A stretch of DNA of 8,226 bases from Clostridia bacterium (GCA_017452565.1 JAFTMF010000058.1:1-8226); one strand, 5' to 3'; shown: positions 1 through 6,133, counted from the first letter of the stretch. The notes: generated by a model from the sequence alone, not told the origin. Made by a program: numbers and translations.

Positions 1-583
1 CGGGCACTTCGATGACGGTAGAGCCCAGATTGTTCTCCACGTTCAAAAGATCGTTCCCGACGTAGGCATCGGTATTCTCGAACTTGATCACGGTGGAGCC
101 CAGATTGTTCTCCACGTACCGCTCGGTAAAGTTGGTGCAGTCAAGGTAGATGGTGCGGGAGCCGAGGCTGTTCTCGTGATAACCCTTCGGGCCGTCCTGA
201 TGGAAGCCGCTATCCCGATGGAAAAACATCCACTTTCTCTTGCGTCCGGGCAGAAGCAGCTTCAGACCGAATCCAACCAGTACCGCACAAAGCAGAAGTG
301 TTCCGTTGTGGATCAGATTGTCCGACTCCGCGCCGCAAAGATAGGCGATATTGGGCTCGAGCTGCATAAACAGAACCGCAAGGAAGAAAATCGACCAAAA
401 GACGTCGCATTTGACGATACTGCGCACGGTGAGCACCAAAAAGAAGAGCGCAAGGGCAAATCTCCACAAAGACAGCTCGCCGACGATGCTCTCTACGGGT
501 GCCAGCACACCGGTCGCCTCTGCAAGCCCGAAGATTGCAAGGGCAATACAGAACACTGCAATGACATATTTCCAGAATTTCAT
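1..583 (-). CDS. LiaF-like membrane protein with repeat tail (partial, C-terminus off window)
   Basis: The frame is open from ATG at 583 to the window edge (194 codons), so the C-terminus is missing. Residues 1-113 carry four hydrophobic segments (about 4-22, 38-57, 61-74, 89-111), ending in a basic stretch (GRKRKW) that suggests a cytoplasmic edge. The tail then has repeated strands: ENSLGSRTIYL (about 137-147), VENNLGSTVI (157-166) and VENNLGSTVI again (182-191). This resembles the beta-solenoid C-terminal domain of LiaF and similar 'cell wall-active antibiotic response' proteins, which in Bacillus LiaF restrains a sensor kinase. The start is supported by AGTGAGG about 7 nt upstream and by gap-free alignment with the neighbouring paralogue. 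It is the last visible gene of the LytTR operon, 42 nt after the preceding gene. A role in envelope-stress signalling is inferred; no kinase is visible here. Confidence 0.8.
   Translation of the reverse strand, partial: MKFWKYVIAVFCIALAIFGLAEATGVLAPVESIVGELSLWRFALALFFLVLTVRSIVKCDVFWSIFFLAVLFMQLEPNIAYLCGAESDNLIHNGTLLLCAVLVGFGLKLLLPGRKRKWMFFHRDSGFHQDGPKGYHENSLGSRTIYLDCTNFTERYVENNLGSTVIKFENTDAYVGNDLLNVENNLGSTVIEVP
11..115. repeat. 30-bp direct repeat inside the LiaF-like tail
   Basis: Positions 11-40 and 86-115 match at 28 of 30 bases, with a period of 75 nt (25 codons). A weaker copy lies at 149-178. On the coding (minus) strand they encode the VENNLGSTVI / ENSLGSRTI rungs. The in-frame spacing fits a protein solenoid built by internal duplication rather than a mobile repeat. 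Confidence 0.75.
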
Positions 584-1029
584 AATTCAAACCTCACTTT
601 TTTAAGCTGATCTTTTGAGTCGCCATCAGAACGGCCAAAACAGACTCCCTTTGCGCTGTCCCGGCAGGAGCAGATGCAGACCGAATCCGATCAATCCCGC
701 ACACAGCAGAAACGTCCCATTGCTGATCAAGTTTCCCGACGCCACGCCGCAAAGATGAGCGATGTTGGATTCCAGATGCAAAAACAAAACGGCAAGAGAT
801 ATAATTCCCCAAAAGACGTTCCGTTTGACGAAATGATAGATGGCATACACCAAGAAAAACAACGCAAATGCCACTCGCCACAGGGACAGCTCGCCGACAA
901 TGCTCTCTACGGGGGTCAGCAGACCGGTTGCCTCTGCAAGTCCCAATATTGCAAGGGCGATGCAGAGTACCGCAATGAAATACTTCCAAATTCTCATTTT
1001 CCAAACCTCACTTCTTCAATTTTATCTTT
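245..1029. repeat. Tandem gene duplication (copies 245-615 and 659-1029)
   Basis: The two membrane genes align without gaps over residues 1-113, with about 81 identical positions counted by eye (roughly 72%). Similarity continues into the 32 nt upstream of both start codons (24 of 32 by eye), including an identical GTGAGGTTTG ribosome binding site. In the copy at 659-1029 those 32 nt are the 3' end of the LytTR gene. In the other copy (584-615) they are non-coding, so they look like a relic of the regulator's tail copied with the membrane gene. Confidence 0.75.
626..997 (-). CDS. Small four-helix LiaF-type transmembrane protein
   Basis: A 123-residue membrane protein with four hydrophobic segments at about 4-22, 38-57, 61-74 and 89-111. 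It is a close paralogue of the next gene (shared EATG, PVESIVGELSLW, LLLPG), but stops ten residues after LLLPG and lacks the LiaF-like repeat tail. The start codon overlaps the stop codon of the LytTR gene (ATGA at 994-997), which implies translational coupling. The ribosome binding site GTGAGG lies inside the end of the upstream gene. In known LytTR regulatory systems (for example HdrRM and BrsRM of Streptococcus mutans) the gene after the LytTR regulator encodes a membrane protein that inhibits it. By position this protein is the candidate inhibitor, but it shows no sequence I recognise as belonging to those inhibitor families. Expected location is the cytoplasmic membrane. Confidence 0.85.
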   Translation of the reverse strand: MRIWKYFIAVLCIALAILGLAEATGLLTPVESIVGELSLWRVAFALFFLVYAIYHFVKRNVFWGIISLAVLFLHLESNIAHLCGVASGNLISNGTFLLCAGLIGFGLHLLLPGQRKGSLFWPF

Positions 1030-1452
1030 CAGAATCTTATAATAGCCGCGGGAGAAATAGGTTGCCTTGTCGCACCCCTTGAAGGTGATCTCGCCGTTGC
1101 CGGTGAGCTCCCGGCCCAGTGAGCTGATTTTTTGCACGTTGGCTATCACCGATTTGGAGATGCGCACGAAATAGGCGGGGAGAATCTCCTCCAGCTGAAA
1201 GAGCTTGTAATCGGTCTGATACATCCGATCCTTCGTGTGGGCGCAGACCTTGCCGTCGTAAGTTTCGAAAAAGAGGATGTCCGACTTGGGAACGTAATAC
1301 TCTCTGCTGCCGATGGTGAGGGTCAGCTCACTGCCGCCTCGCAGGATGTTCTCCACCACCGATTCGATGAGTTTCACCTCTTCAGTGCGCTCCTTGCAAC
1401 GAATGACGATCTCCTCGGGCGCGTCCTCCGAGATTTCGATCCGGATCTTCAT
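994..1452 (-). CDS. Stand-alone LytTR-family DNA-binding regulator
   Basis: A 152-residue protein. Residues 1-40 form a small N-terminal segment and about 42-148 are a LytTR DNA-binding domain. The hallmark is the stretch FVRISKSVIANVQKI (95-109), equivalent to the F-x-R-h-H/S-R/K-S-x-x-V/A-N motif, preceded by DILFFETYDGKV (58-69). There is no receiver domain, so it is not a classical response regulator. Start choice: an ATG also exists at 1482, but the predicted -10 box lies at 1483-1488, so transcription should begin downstream of it. The ATG at 1450-1452 has AAGGAGG 6 nt upstream (1459-1465). It is the first gene of an operon with two membrane proteins and overlaps the second by 4 nt. Many such regulators activate their own operon; no obvious pair of LytTR direct repeats was identified here. 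Confidence 0.88.
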   Translation of the reverse strand: MKIRIEISEDAPEEIVIRCKERTEEVKLIESVVENILRGGSELTLTIGSREYYVPKSDILFFETYDGKVCAHTKDRMYQTDYKLFQLEEILPAYFVRISKSVIANVQKISSLGRELTGNGEITFKGCDKATYFSRGYYKILKDKIEEVRFGK

Positions 1453-1482
1453 ATTCTCCCTCCTTCCCGCTGTCTTGATCAT

Positions 1483-1511
1483 AGTATAGCACAGCGTTTG
1501 GATTTTGTAAA
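1483..1511 (-). promoter_or_regulatory. Sigma-A promoter of the LytTR operon
   Basis: On the minus strand, TTTACA (1506-1511) is followed after 17 bp by TATACT (1483-1488), with an extended TGC just before the -10. The expected transcript start is near 1476, about 24 nt before the LytTR ATG. Confidence 0.75.
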
Positions 1512-1567
1512 GTAGGTTCGGCTGAGTGGTAGATTTTTGAGGGTGAGAGGTAGATTATCTTGGGGAA

Positions 1568-1735
1568 ACTCCCTGAAAGAAGGGAGTATTCCCGTAGGGC
1601 GGGGGCTTGCTCCCGCCGTTAAACGATTATCGCTGACCGTACCTCAGTCCGTGAAAAAGTTAATATCTGATCAAACTGCTTCACGGCGTCTGCAGCAGAA
1701 AGCCGCCAAGCGGCGTCTGCAGCCCCCGCCCTACG
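1568..1735. repeat. REP-like intergenic element with nested hairpins
   Basis: This non-coding stretch is full of symmetry. There is a hairpin with arms ACTCCCT/AGGGAGT (1568-1587, 6-nt loop). A GC hairpin GGCGGG/CCCGCC spans 1598-1617. The 15-base CGTAGGGCGGGGGCT (1593-1607) returns in inverted orientation at 1721-1735. The direct repeat CGGCGTCTGCAG occurs at 1684-1695 and 1711-1722, flanking the small hairpin GCCGC-CAA-GCGGC (1702-1714). No coding frame here is convincing. It looks like a dispersed palindromic intergenic repeat or a degraded miniature element; copies elsewhere in the genome cannot be checked from this window. Confidence 0.55.
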
Positions 1736-1752
1736 AGATTGGTTCACTTTTT

Positions 1753-1788
1753 CAAAATCAACGGGGGAGCTTTTTCAAAAACTCCCCC
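1753..1788 (-). terminator. Terminator of the ECF sigma factor gene
   Basis: Reading the minus strand, the hairpin arms are 1782-1788 (GGGGGAG) and 1763-1769 (CTCCCCC), with a T/A-rich loop that can pair further. They are followed by GTTGATTTTG, a weak T-tract. The hairpin lies about 10 nt after the sigma gene's stop codon. Confidence 0.6.
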
Positions 1789-1798
1789 CTTAATATAC

Positions 1799-3382
1799 TC
1801 ACTTCACATCAATGCGGCAAGCCACGGGCGTTGTGTCCTCTGCTTCCGGGACAGACAGGAATCCCACGTTGTAGAGTGCCTCGGTCAGGTAGACTCCTGC
1901 ATAGAACGAAATCCACGTTTCGGCAAAACCGCGGGTGTATTCGGCCAGTTGGGGAGGAAGCGTCGCCTTCACGATGCTGTAAATCCCCTCGCGGATGGGC
2001 TTGCACATCTCCTGCAGCGCCTCTTGCAGCACAGAGTTGGCCTCATCCATCACCACTCGTGCGGCGAGTGTGAGTACCGCTACGTTACATAGAAGCTTCC
2101 CATTTTGGCGAATCACATACCCCTCGCGAATTAGCTCCGCATAGAGTTCGGTGTCCTCCTCGCAAGTCCTGCCGCAATAAACGTCGTAGAGTGCCTGCGA
2201 TTTTTCGGGACGTTGCCACCACAGCTCGCTCTGCCGATGGAAATCGCCAAATGCAACCACATCCACGGGGAACACCGTACATTCGTCCAGTAACACGGGA
2301 GTCACACCCATTCCCCAGCGCGATCCCTTGGCCTCTTCCGCAAAAATGAAGCCCTTTGAACCGCAAGAAAGAATTTGAGGATAATCCTCGTCCGACAAAC
2401 CGCAATTCTCATAAATCAGATGGAACGATGCAATCAGCTGGGCAAAGAACCACGCCCACTGGTTGGGAGCCGCGTCAAATTTGAACACTTCACATTCCTT
2501 CAGCCTTGGCAGAGTGCGCTCGTAGGTCTCCAGCACGACGGGAATATAGGCTTCGTAGAGCTTTGCAAACTGCTCCCTCACCTGCGCCACGGTATTTTTC
2601 CGCAGAATGTGCAGATTGGTGCGGTATTTGCCTTTGATGGGAGAGATCATCACGCCCGCTTTCATCAGCAGGTCGATTTCCTCCTCAATGTAGACAGCGG
2701 GTACGCCTGTTTCCAGTGAAATATCGCTGATGGTTTTGGGCGCACTGTTGCAGACCAATGCCAACTGGCAAGGGAGCGTCCGCTTAAACACTTCCCATAC
2801 GTTGACTTTGGAAAAGTCGATAGATGACTTGTAAACCGTAAATTCCGACGGTCTGAAACTCTTTTCACCGATTTCTTTCATAATATAAGCCTCCTTCAGC
2901 TTTTGTTTGCCTGCTCGTAGATAGAACTTAACCATTCCCTCCGAAAGCCCCAGCTGTTTGCCGGTATCGGCTATGGAAAGCTCATCATAATAATAGCAGA
3001 CCAGTACGTTTCGGTAGTCTCGTGAAAGGCGGGAGAGCGCTTTGCGCAGGGCGGCAATCTCCTCCTTCTGAATGAGCCGTTCCTCCACGGGCGGGGCATA
3101 GGAAGGGATGTTGGAGAGCGAGTTGCACTCATCGTCCAGCGAAATGGGACGGCGCTCTTTGCGAATACACCATTTTCGGAAGGTGTTATGGGCAATCGTC
3201 CAGAGATATGCTTCATAATTCTCACCGATGTTGCCCTTTCGGATGGCGATTACGCATTGATAGGCGATCTCTTGGGACAGCTCCTCTGCCTCTTTGATAT
3301 TACCGATTTTTTGAATGGAGAATCCCAAAAATGCCGGCAGAAACTCTTGGCTCAGCCTTTGCATTGCAATTTCTTCTGTCAT
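1799..3382 (-). CDS. ECF-type RNA polymerase sigma factor with long C-terminal extension
   Basis: A 527-residue protein. Residues about 13-77 match sigma region 2 (EAEELSQEIA, then AYLWTIAHNTFRKWCIRKER, the -10-binding helix). Residues about 106-166 match region 4, with a helix-turn-helix at YYYDELSIADTGKQLGLSEG (130-149). ECF factors usually end near residue 170-190. Here about 360 residues follow: a winged-helix-like segment at about 196-262 (helices PKTISDISLETGVPAVYIEEE, 215-235, then a K-G-K-Y wing), and an unrecognised region 263-527 in which YAELIREGYVIRQNGKLL (414-431) resembles the end of a second winged helix. Cysteines are frequent (about 15) without a clear metal motif. The protein looks soluble. 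The start at 3382 has AAAGGAG upstream. No anti-sigma factor gene adjoins it, so the extension may regulate the sigma part itself; this is an inference. It is preceded by the nagB terminator and appears monocistronic. Confidence 0.82.
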   Translation of the reverse strand: MTEEIAMQRLSQEFLPAFLGFSIQKIGNIKEAEELSQEIAYQCVIAIRKGNIGENYEAYLWTIAHNTFRKWCIRKERRPISLDDECNSLSNIPSYAPPVEERLIQKEEIAALRKALSRLSRDYRNVLVCYYYDELSIADTGKQLGLSEGMVKFYLRAGKQKLKEAYIMKEIGEKSFRPSEFTVYKSSIDFSKVNVWEVFKRTLPCQLALVCNSAPKTISDISLETGVPAVYIEEEIDLLMKAGVMISPIKGKYRTNLHILRKNTVAQVREQFAKLYEAYIPVVLETYERTLPRLKECEVFKFDAAPNQWAWFFAQLIASFHLIYENCGLSDEDYPQILSCGSKGFIFAEEAKGSRWGMGVTPVLLDECTVFPVDVVAFGDFHRQSELWWQRPEKSQALYDVYCGRTCEEDTELYAELIREGYVIRQNGKLLCNVAVLTLAARVVMDEANSVLQEALQEMCKPIREGIYSIVKATLPPQLAEYTRGFAETWISFYAGVYLTEALYNVGFLSVPEAEDTTPVACRIDVK

Positions 3383-3411
3383 TGCAATTCTCCTTTCACT
3401 TTCACATTACT

Positions 3412-3425
3412 TATAAGCGCTTACA
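3412..3425 (-). promoter_or_regulatory. cre-like palindrome upstream of the sigma factor gene
   Basis: On the minus strand TGTAAGCGCTTATA fits the CcpA catabolite-responsive consensus TGWAANCGNTNWCA at 13 of 14 positions, with the perfect palindrome TAAGCGCTTA at its core. It lies about 30 nt upstream of the sigma ATG, where a bound repressor could block transcription. No promoter close to consensus was found nearby. CcpA control is a hypothesis. Confidence 0.35.
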
Positions 3426-3518
3426 TCTATACAGTTCTTGAAAAACGGGAAAAGATAAGCGATTTTTCAAAGTTAGAGTAGTTTTTTGAAAAGTTCCGAA
3501 TCGTTAGAAGCACAACAA

Positions 3519-3546
3519 GGGAGGACTTCTTTCAAGAAGTCCTCCC
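3519..3546 (-). terminator. Terminator of the nagA-nagB operon
   Basis: A strong inverted repeat: GGGAGGACTTC (3519-3529) pairs with GAAGTCCTCCC (3536-3546), giving an 11-bp stem with a TTTCAA-type loop. It sits 8 nt past the nagB stop codon. Reading the minus strand, TTGTTGTGCTTC follows, a moderately T-rich tail. Confidence 0.75.
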
Positions 3547-3554
3547 TGTGCGCA

Positions 3555-4277
3555 TTACCCCTCGTAAGCCGCCTTGTCGCAGATGAGGGTCACGTCGGGG
3601 TGCACCTTCAGGAGCGTGGCGGGCCACTGGGTTGTGATGGTATTGTCCAGCAGCTTCATAACTGCATCGTGCTTTTTCACGCCGTTTGCCAGCAGAACGA
3701 TCTTTTTGGCGCCAAGGATACTGGCCATCCCCATAGTCAGCGCACGGGTGGGCACTTCGTCCCGGCTGGCGAAGAATCGGGAGTTGGCCTCGATGGTGGA
3801 ATCGGTGAGGCCGGTGACGTGGGTGCCTACGATCAGCTCCTCGTCGGGCTCGTTGAAGGCGATGTGACCGTTGACGCCGATGCCCAAGAGCTGGATGTCA
3901 ATGCCCCCTGCCGCTGCAATGGCGGCATCGTAGGCCTTGCCCTCTGCCTCGGGATCTTCTGCAAGACCACTCGGCACGTGGGTGCGGGCTTTGTCGATGT
4001 TCACGTGATCGAAGAGGTTTTCGTTCATAAAATAGCGGTAGGATTGATCGTTATCGGGGGAGATGGGGTAGTATTCGTCCAGATTGAAGGTGGTGATGGG
4101 AGCGAAGTCGATCTCGCCTGCAGAGTTCATCCGAATCAGCTCTCGGTAGAGTCCCACGGGAGTAGAGCCGGTGGCCAGACCCAAGATGGAATCGGGCTTC
4201 AAGGTCATCTGCGCCGCAAAGATCCGCGCGCCGACTTTGGACATTTCTTCGTAATTCTCACATACAATAATACGCAT
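3555..4277 (-). CDS. nagB: Glucosamine-6-phosphate deaminase
   Basis: A 240-residue cytoplasmic enzyme converting glucosamine-6-phosphate to fructose-6-phosphate and ammonia, feeding amino sugars into glycolysis. Visible family motifs are the phosphate-binding loop LATGSTP (34-40), FNLDEYY (64-70) with Asp67 aligning to the catalytic Asp72 of E. coli NagB, and NGHIAFNEP (136-144) containing catalytic His138 and Glu143. Asn136 replaces the E. coli aspartate at that place, as is usual in Gram-positive NagB. Length is typical of Bacillota enzymes, which lack the longer C-terminus of the allosteric E. coli protein. The ATG at 4277 has GAGAGGAAA upstream and lies 15 nt after the nagA stop, so the two genes form an operon in pathway order. 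A strong hairpin follows the stop codon. Confidence 0.95.
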   Translation of the reverse strand: MRIIVCENYEEMSKVGARIFAAQMTLKPDSILGLATGSTPVGLYRELIRMNSAGEIDFAPITTFNLDEYYPISPDNDQSYRYFMNENLFDHVNIDKARTHVPSGLAEDPEAEGKAYDAAIAAAGGIDIQLLGIGVNGHIAFNEPDEELIVGTHVTGLTDSTIEANSRFFASRDEVPTRALTMGMASILGAKKIVLLANGVKKHDAVMKLLDNTITTQWPATLLKVHPDVTLICDKAAYEG

Positions 4278-4292
4278 AACAGTTTCCTCTCT

Positions 4293-5435
4293 TCAAAGAT
4301 GTATTTCAAGATCGTGATCGATCAGGGTGGCAATGGGGGTGTAGGATTCATCAAGACCGACGAGGTGGGCTTTTGCGCCTTCGCGGATCTCGCCGATCTC
4401 AGAGAGTCCCATCCGACGGGCGGGGGTGGCAGAGCACATCTGCAGAGCATCCTCGGCAGGAATGCCGATGGAGATGAGGTTCTTCACCGACTCGTCTACG
4501 TAACAGCCGCCGCCGTAGAGAGCGCCGTCCAAGGTAGACTTCACGCCCCCCTCTACCTTGCAGAAGTTGCCGACGTACTCGTACACGCCGTCGGGCAGGC
4601 CGGTGGGCATCGTGGAGTCGGAGATCACGATCATCTTGGCAGCTCCCTTGGTGCGATAGAGCAGCTTCAGCGTGCCGGGATGGAGGTGCACCAAATCACA
4701 AATTGCCTCGCAGTAGACCGAATCGCAGAGCATCGCCGCCGTTACCAGTCCCGGCTTGCGGTGATGGATGGGCGGGCAGGCGTTGAAGGTGTGGCAAACC
4801 GAGCCAAAGCCTGCGGCAAATGCACGCTCTGCCGTCTCATAGTCGCAATCGTTGTGTCCTGCCTGCACCATAATTCCCCGTGCGGTGAGATGTGCGGCCA
4901 GCTCGAGGGCACCCTCCATCTCGGGGGCGACGGTGACCATCCGGATTACGTCACCGTATGCGCCGAAGTAGCGGTCGTAGGTTTCCACGGAGGGAGGCAG
5001 GATGCAATCGGCGGCCTGTGCACCGTTCTTGGCGGCGTTAAGGAAGGGACCCTCCAAATGCGCGCCCACAATCCGCGCGCCCGGGAGTTTGCCCTGTTTT
5101 TGCAGCGCCATAGCAGAGCGCAGGAAGGAAAGCTCTTTTTCCATCAGATCGGGCTTTCCGGTGAGGACGGTGATCAGAATATCGGTGACTCCCGCTCTCC
5201 TCTGACGGAGCAGGAATTTTTCCAGCAGATCGAGGGAGAGCAAGGTGGTATCGTAGCCTTCTCCGCCGTGGTTGTGCAGATCAAAATAACCGGGCGCAAG
5301 GATGGGCAGATATGCGTCTGCCTCCTCGCCCAAATCGGCGGGACGGATGGCGGCAATCTTGCCATCCTCCACTATTACTATGCGGTTTTCAGCAAATTGT
5401 GCTCCCAAAAGGAGCTTTTTTGCAAACAGTTTCAT
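4293..5435 (-). CDS. nagA: N-acetylglucosamine-6-phosphate deacetylase
   Basis: A 380-residue amidohydrolase-superfamily enzyme that removes acetate from GlcNAc-6-phosphate, giving the NagB substrate. Motifs in order: PGYFDLHNHGG (48-58) with the two-metal H-x-H pair His54/His56; EGPF with metal ligand Glu128; AGHND with His194; CHTFNA with His215; HHRKPG (224-229) for substrate binding; and ISDSTMPTGLPDG with catalytic Asp273. Presence of H-x-H resembles Bacillus NagA rather than the single-metal E. coli type. The frame is open upstream to an ATG at 5585, but the promoter lies at 5476-5504, so that start is not transcribed. The ATG at 5435 has AAAGGA at a good distance and gives the usual family length. 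It is first in the nagA-nagB operon; no NagR regulator or sugar transporter is in the window. Confidence 0.95.
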   Translation of the reverse strand: MKLFAKKLLLGAQFAENRIVIVEDGKIAAIRPADLGEEADAYLPILAPGYFDLHNHGGEGYDTTLLSLDLLEKFLLRQRRAGVTDILITVLTGKPDLMEKELSFLRSAMALQKQGKLPGARIVGAHLEGPFLNAAKNGAQAADCILPPSVETYDRYFGAYGDVIRMVTVAPEMEGALELAAHLTARGIMVQAGHNDCDYETAERAFAAGFGSVCHTFNACPPIHHRKPGLVTAAMLCDSVYCEAICDLVHLHPGTLKLLYRTKGAAKMIVISDSTMPTGLPDGVYEYVGNFCKVEGGVKSTLDGALYGGGCYVDESVKNLISIGIPAEDALQMCSATPARRMGLSEIGEIREGAKAHLVGLDESYTPIATLIDHDLEIHL

Positions 5436-5475
5436 ATTCGATTCCTTTCCCAAAACGGGGCGTTTCTTCGTTATT

Positions 5476-5504
5476 ATTATATCGCCAACTCTGCCGATTG
5501 TCAA
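5476..5504 (-). promoter_or_regulatory. Consensus sigma-A promoter of nagA-nagB
   Basis: On the minus strand, TTGACA (5499-5504) and TATAAT (5476-5481) are separated by exactly 17 bp, a perfect match to consensus. The transcript should start near 5469, leaving about 34 nt of leader before nagA. Such a strong promoter suggests that a repressor provides control. Confidence 0.9.
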
Positions 5505-5534
5505 GCACCGACGGCCAATTTTCTTGGTTCCTCT

Positions 5535-5562
5535 CATAGACCGCCCGCTGTCGGCATAGACC
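5535..5562. repeat. Direct repeat CATAGACC between nagA and msrA
   Basis: CATAGACC occurs at 5535-5542 and 5555-5562, 20 bp start to start. On the minus strand the second copy reads TGGTCTATG, which includes the half-site TGGTCTA of the GntR-family NagR/DasR operator (TGGTCTAGACCA). The sites lie 31-58 bp upstream of the nagA -35 box. They could bind a regulator, but full operator symmetry is missing. Confidence 0.3.
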
Positions 5563-5588
5563 ATTTTCAGTTTTTTTCGACACATCTA

Positions 5589-5617
5589 TTGCATTCCCTT
5601 TGTGTGTGTGCTATAAT
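5589..5617 (+). promoter_or_regulatory. Sigma-A promoter of msrA
   Basis: TTGCAT (5589-5594) and TATAAT (5612-5617) have a 17-bp spacer, with an extended TGTGTGC just before the -10. The transcript start is expected near 5624, which rules out the in-frame ATG at 5600. Confidence 0.75.
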
Positions 5618-5647
5618 AAAAATACAATCAGAAAAGAGGTGTATCCG

Positions 5648-6133
5648 ATGAACTGCGAGAACAATACCATCTATCTTGCCGGCGGCTGTTTTTGGGGCGT
5701 GCAGAAGTATATCGACTCCATCCCCGGCGTGGTGGAAACCGAGGTAGGCTATGCCAACGGCCCCACCTATCCCGTCAGCTACGAAAAAGTCAAGGCAGGC
5801 TGCGGTCACGCCGAGACCTGCAAGGTGGTCTACGACTCCACCCTCCCCCTTGAAAAACTGCTGAAGGCCTTCCTTTCGGTAATCGATCCCCTTTCGGTGA
5901 ACCGCCAAGGCGAGGACGAGGGCATCCAGTACCGTACCGGCATCTACTACGTTTGCGAGGACGATCTGCCCGTGATCTCTGCGGTAATCGCTGAGCTGGA
6001 GGCATCGCTTTCTGCAAAATCCGCGCTGGAAGTGCTGCCGCTGGAGGGATTTTGCCCGGCCGAGGAGTACCATCAGAAGTATCTGGTAAAGAATCCCGGA
6101 GGCTACTGCCACATCCATTGCATTTTTGAATAA
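5648..6133 (+). CDS. msrA: Peptide-methionine (S)-S-oxide reductase
   Basis: A 161-residue cytoplasmic enzyme that reduces the S-epimer of methionine sulfoxide in proteins and free methionine, repairing oxidative damage. The family signature GGCFWG (12-17) contains the catalytic Cys14. DPLSVNRQGEDEGIQYRTGI (80-99) matches the usual D-P-x-S-x-N-R-Q-G-x-D-x-G-x-Q-Y-R segment, and FCPAEEYHQKYL (135-146) is also typical. Cys154 in GGYCH and Cys158 near the C-terminus are candidate resolving cysteines. It has more cysteines than most (3, 14, 52, 58, 103, 136, 154, 158). The ATG at 5648 has GAGGTG upstream; the in-frame ATG at 5600 precedes the predicted transcript start. No MsrB domain is fused, although fusions are common in this group, and no msrB gene is in the window. 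It is transcribed divergently from nagA. Confidence 0.95.
   Translation: MNCENNTIYLAGGCFWGVQKYIDSIPGVVETEVGYANGPTYPVSYEKVKAGCGHAETCKVVYDSTLPLEKLLKAFLSVIDPLSVNRQGEDEGIQYRTGIYYVCEDDLPVISAVIAELEASLSAKSALEVLPLEGFCPAEEYHQKYLVKNPGGYCHIHCIFE

Noticed and set aside
584..1004. Possible frameshift joining the short membrane protein to a lost C-terminal domain.
   Set aside because: Only 42 nt separate its stop codon from the next start, and no frame there resembles the solenoid tail. It is a short paralogue, not a broken gene.
1453..1482. Earlier ATG at 1482 as the start of the LytTR gene.
   Set aside because: It lies at the predicted -10 box, upstream of the expected transcript start. The ATG at 1452 has an excellent ribosome site.
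1594..1735. CRISPR array or attachment site in the repeat-rich spacer.
   Set aside because: The repeats are few, of unequal spacing and partly inverted, with no regular spacers and no integrase or cas gene nearby.
3383..3500. A GAAC-type ECF promoter suggesting autoregulation of the sigma gene.
   Set aside because: GGAAC- and GAAC-like strings occur, but no convincing -10 element at a suitable distance could be matched.
5436..5585. N-terminal extension of NagA to an ATG at 5585.
   Set aside because: The extension would cross a perfect consensus promoter and is not part of the NagA family.
5600..5647. Upstream ATG at 5600 for MsrA.
   Set aside because: It overlaps the promoter region before the predicted transcript start; the ATG at 5648 has a proper ribosome site and family length.
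3486..5651. Long open frame (721 codons) on the plus strand opposite nagA and nagB.
   Set aside because: It is antisense to two unmistakable enzymes, crosses their terminator and promoter, and its translation has no recognisable domain. It results from codon bias on the opposite strand.
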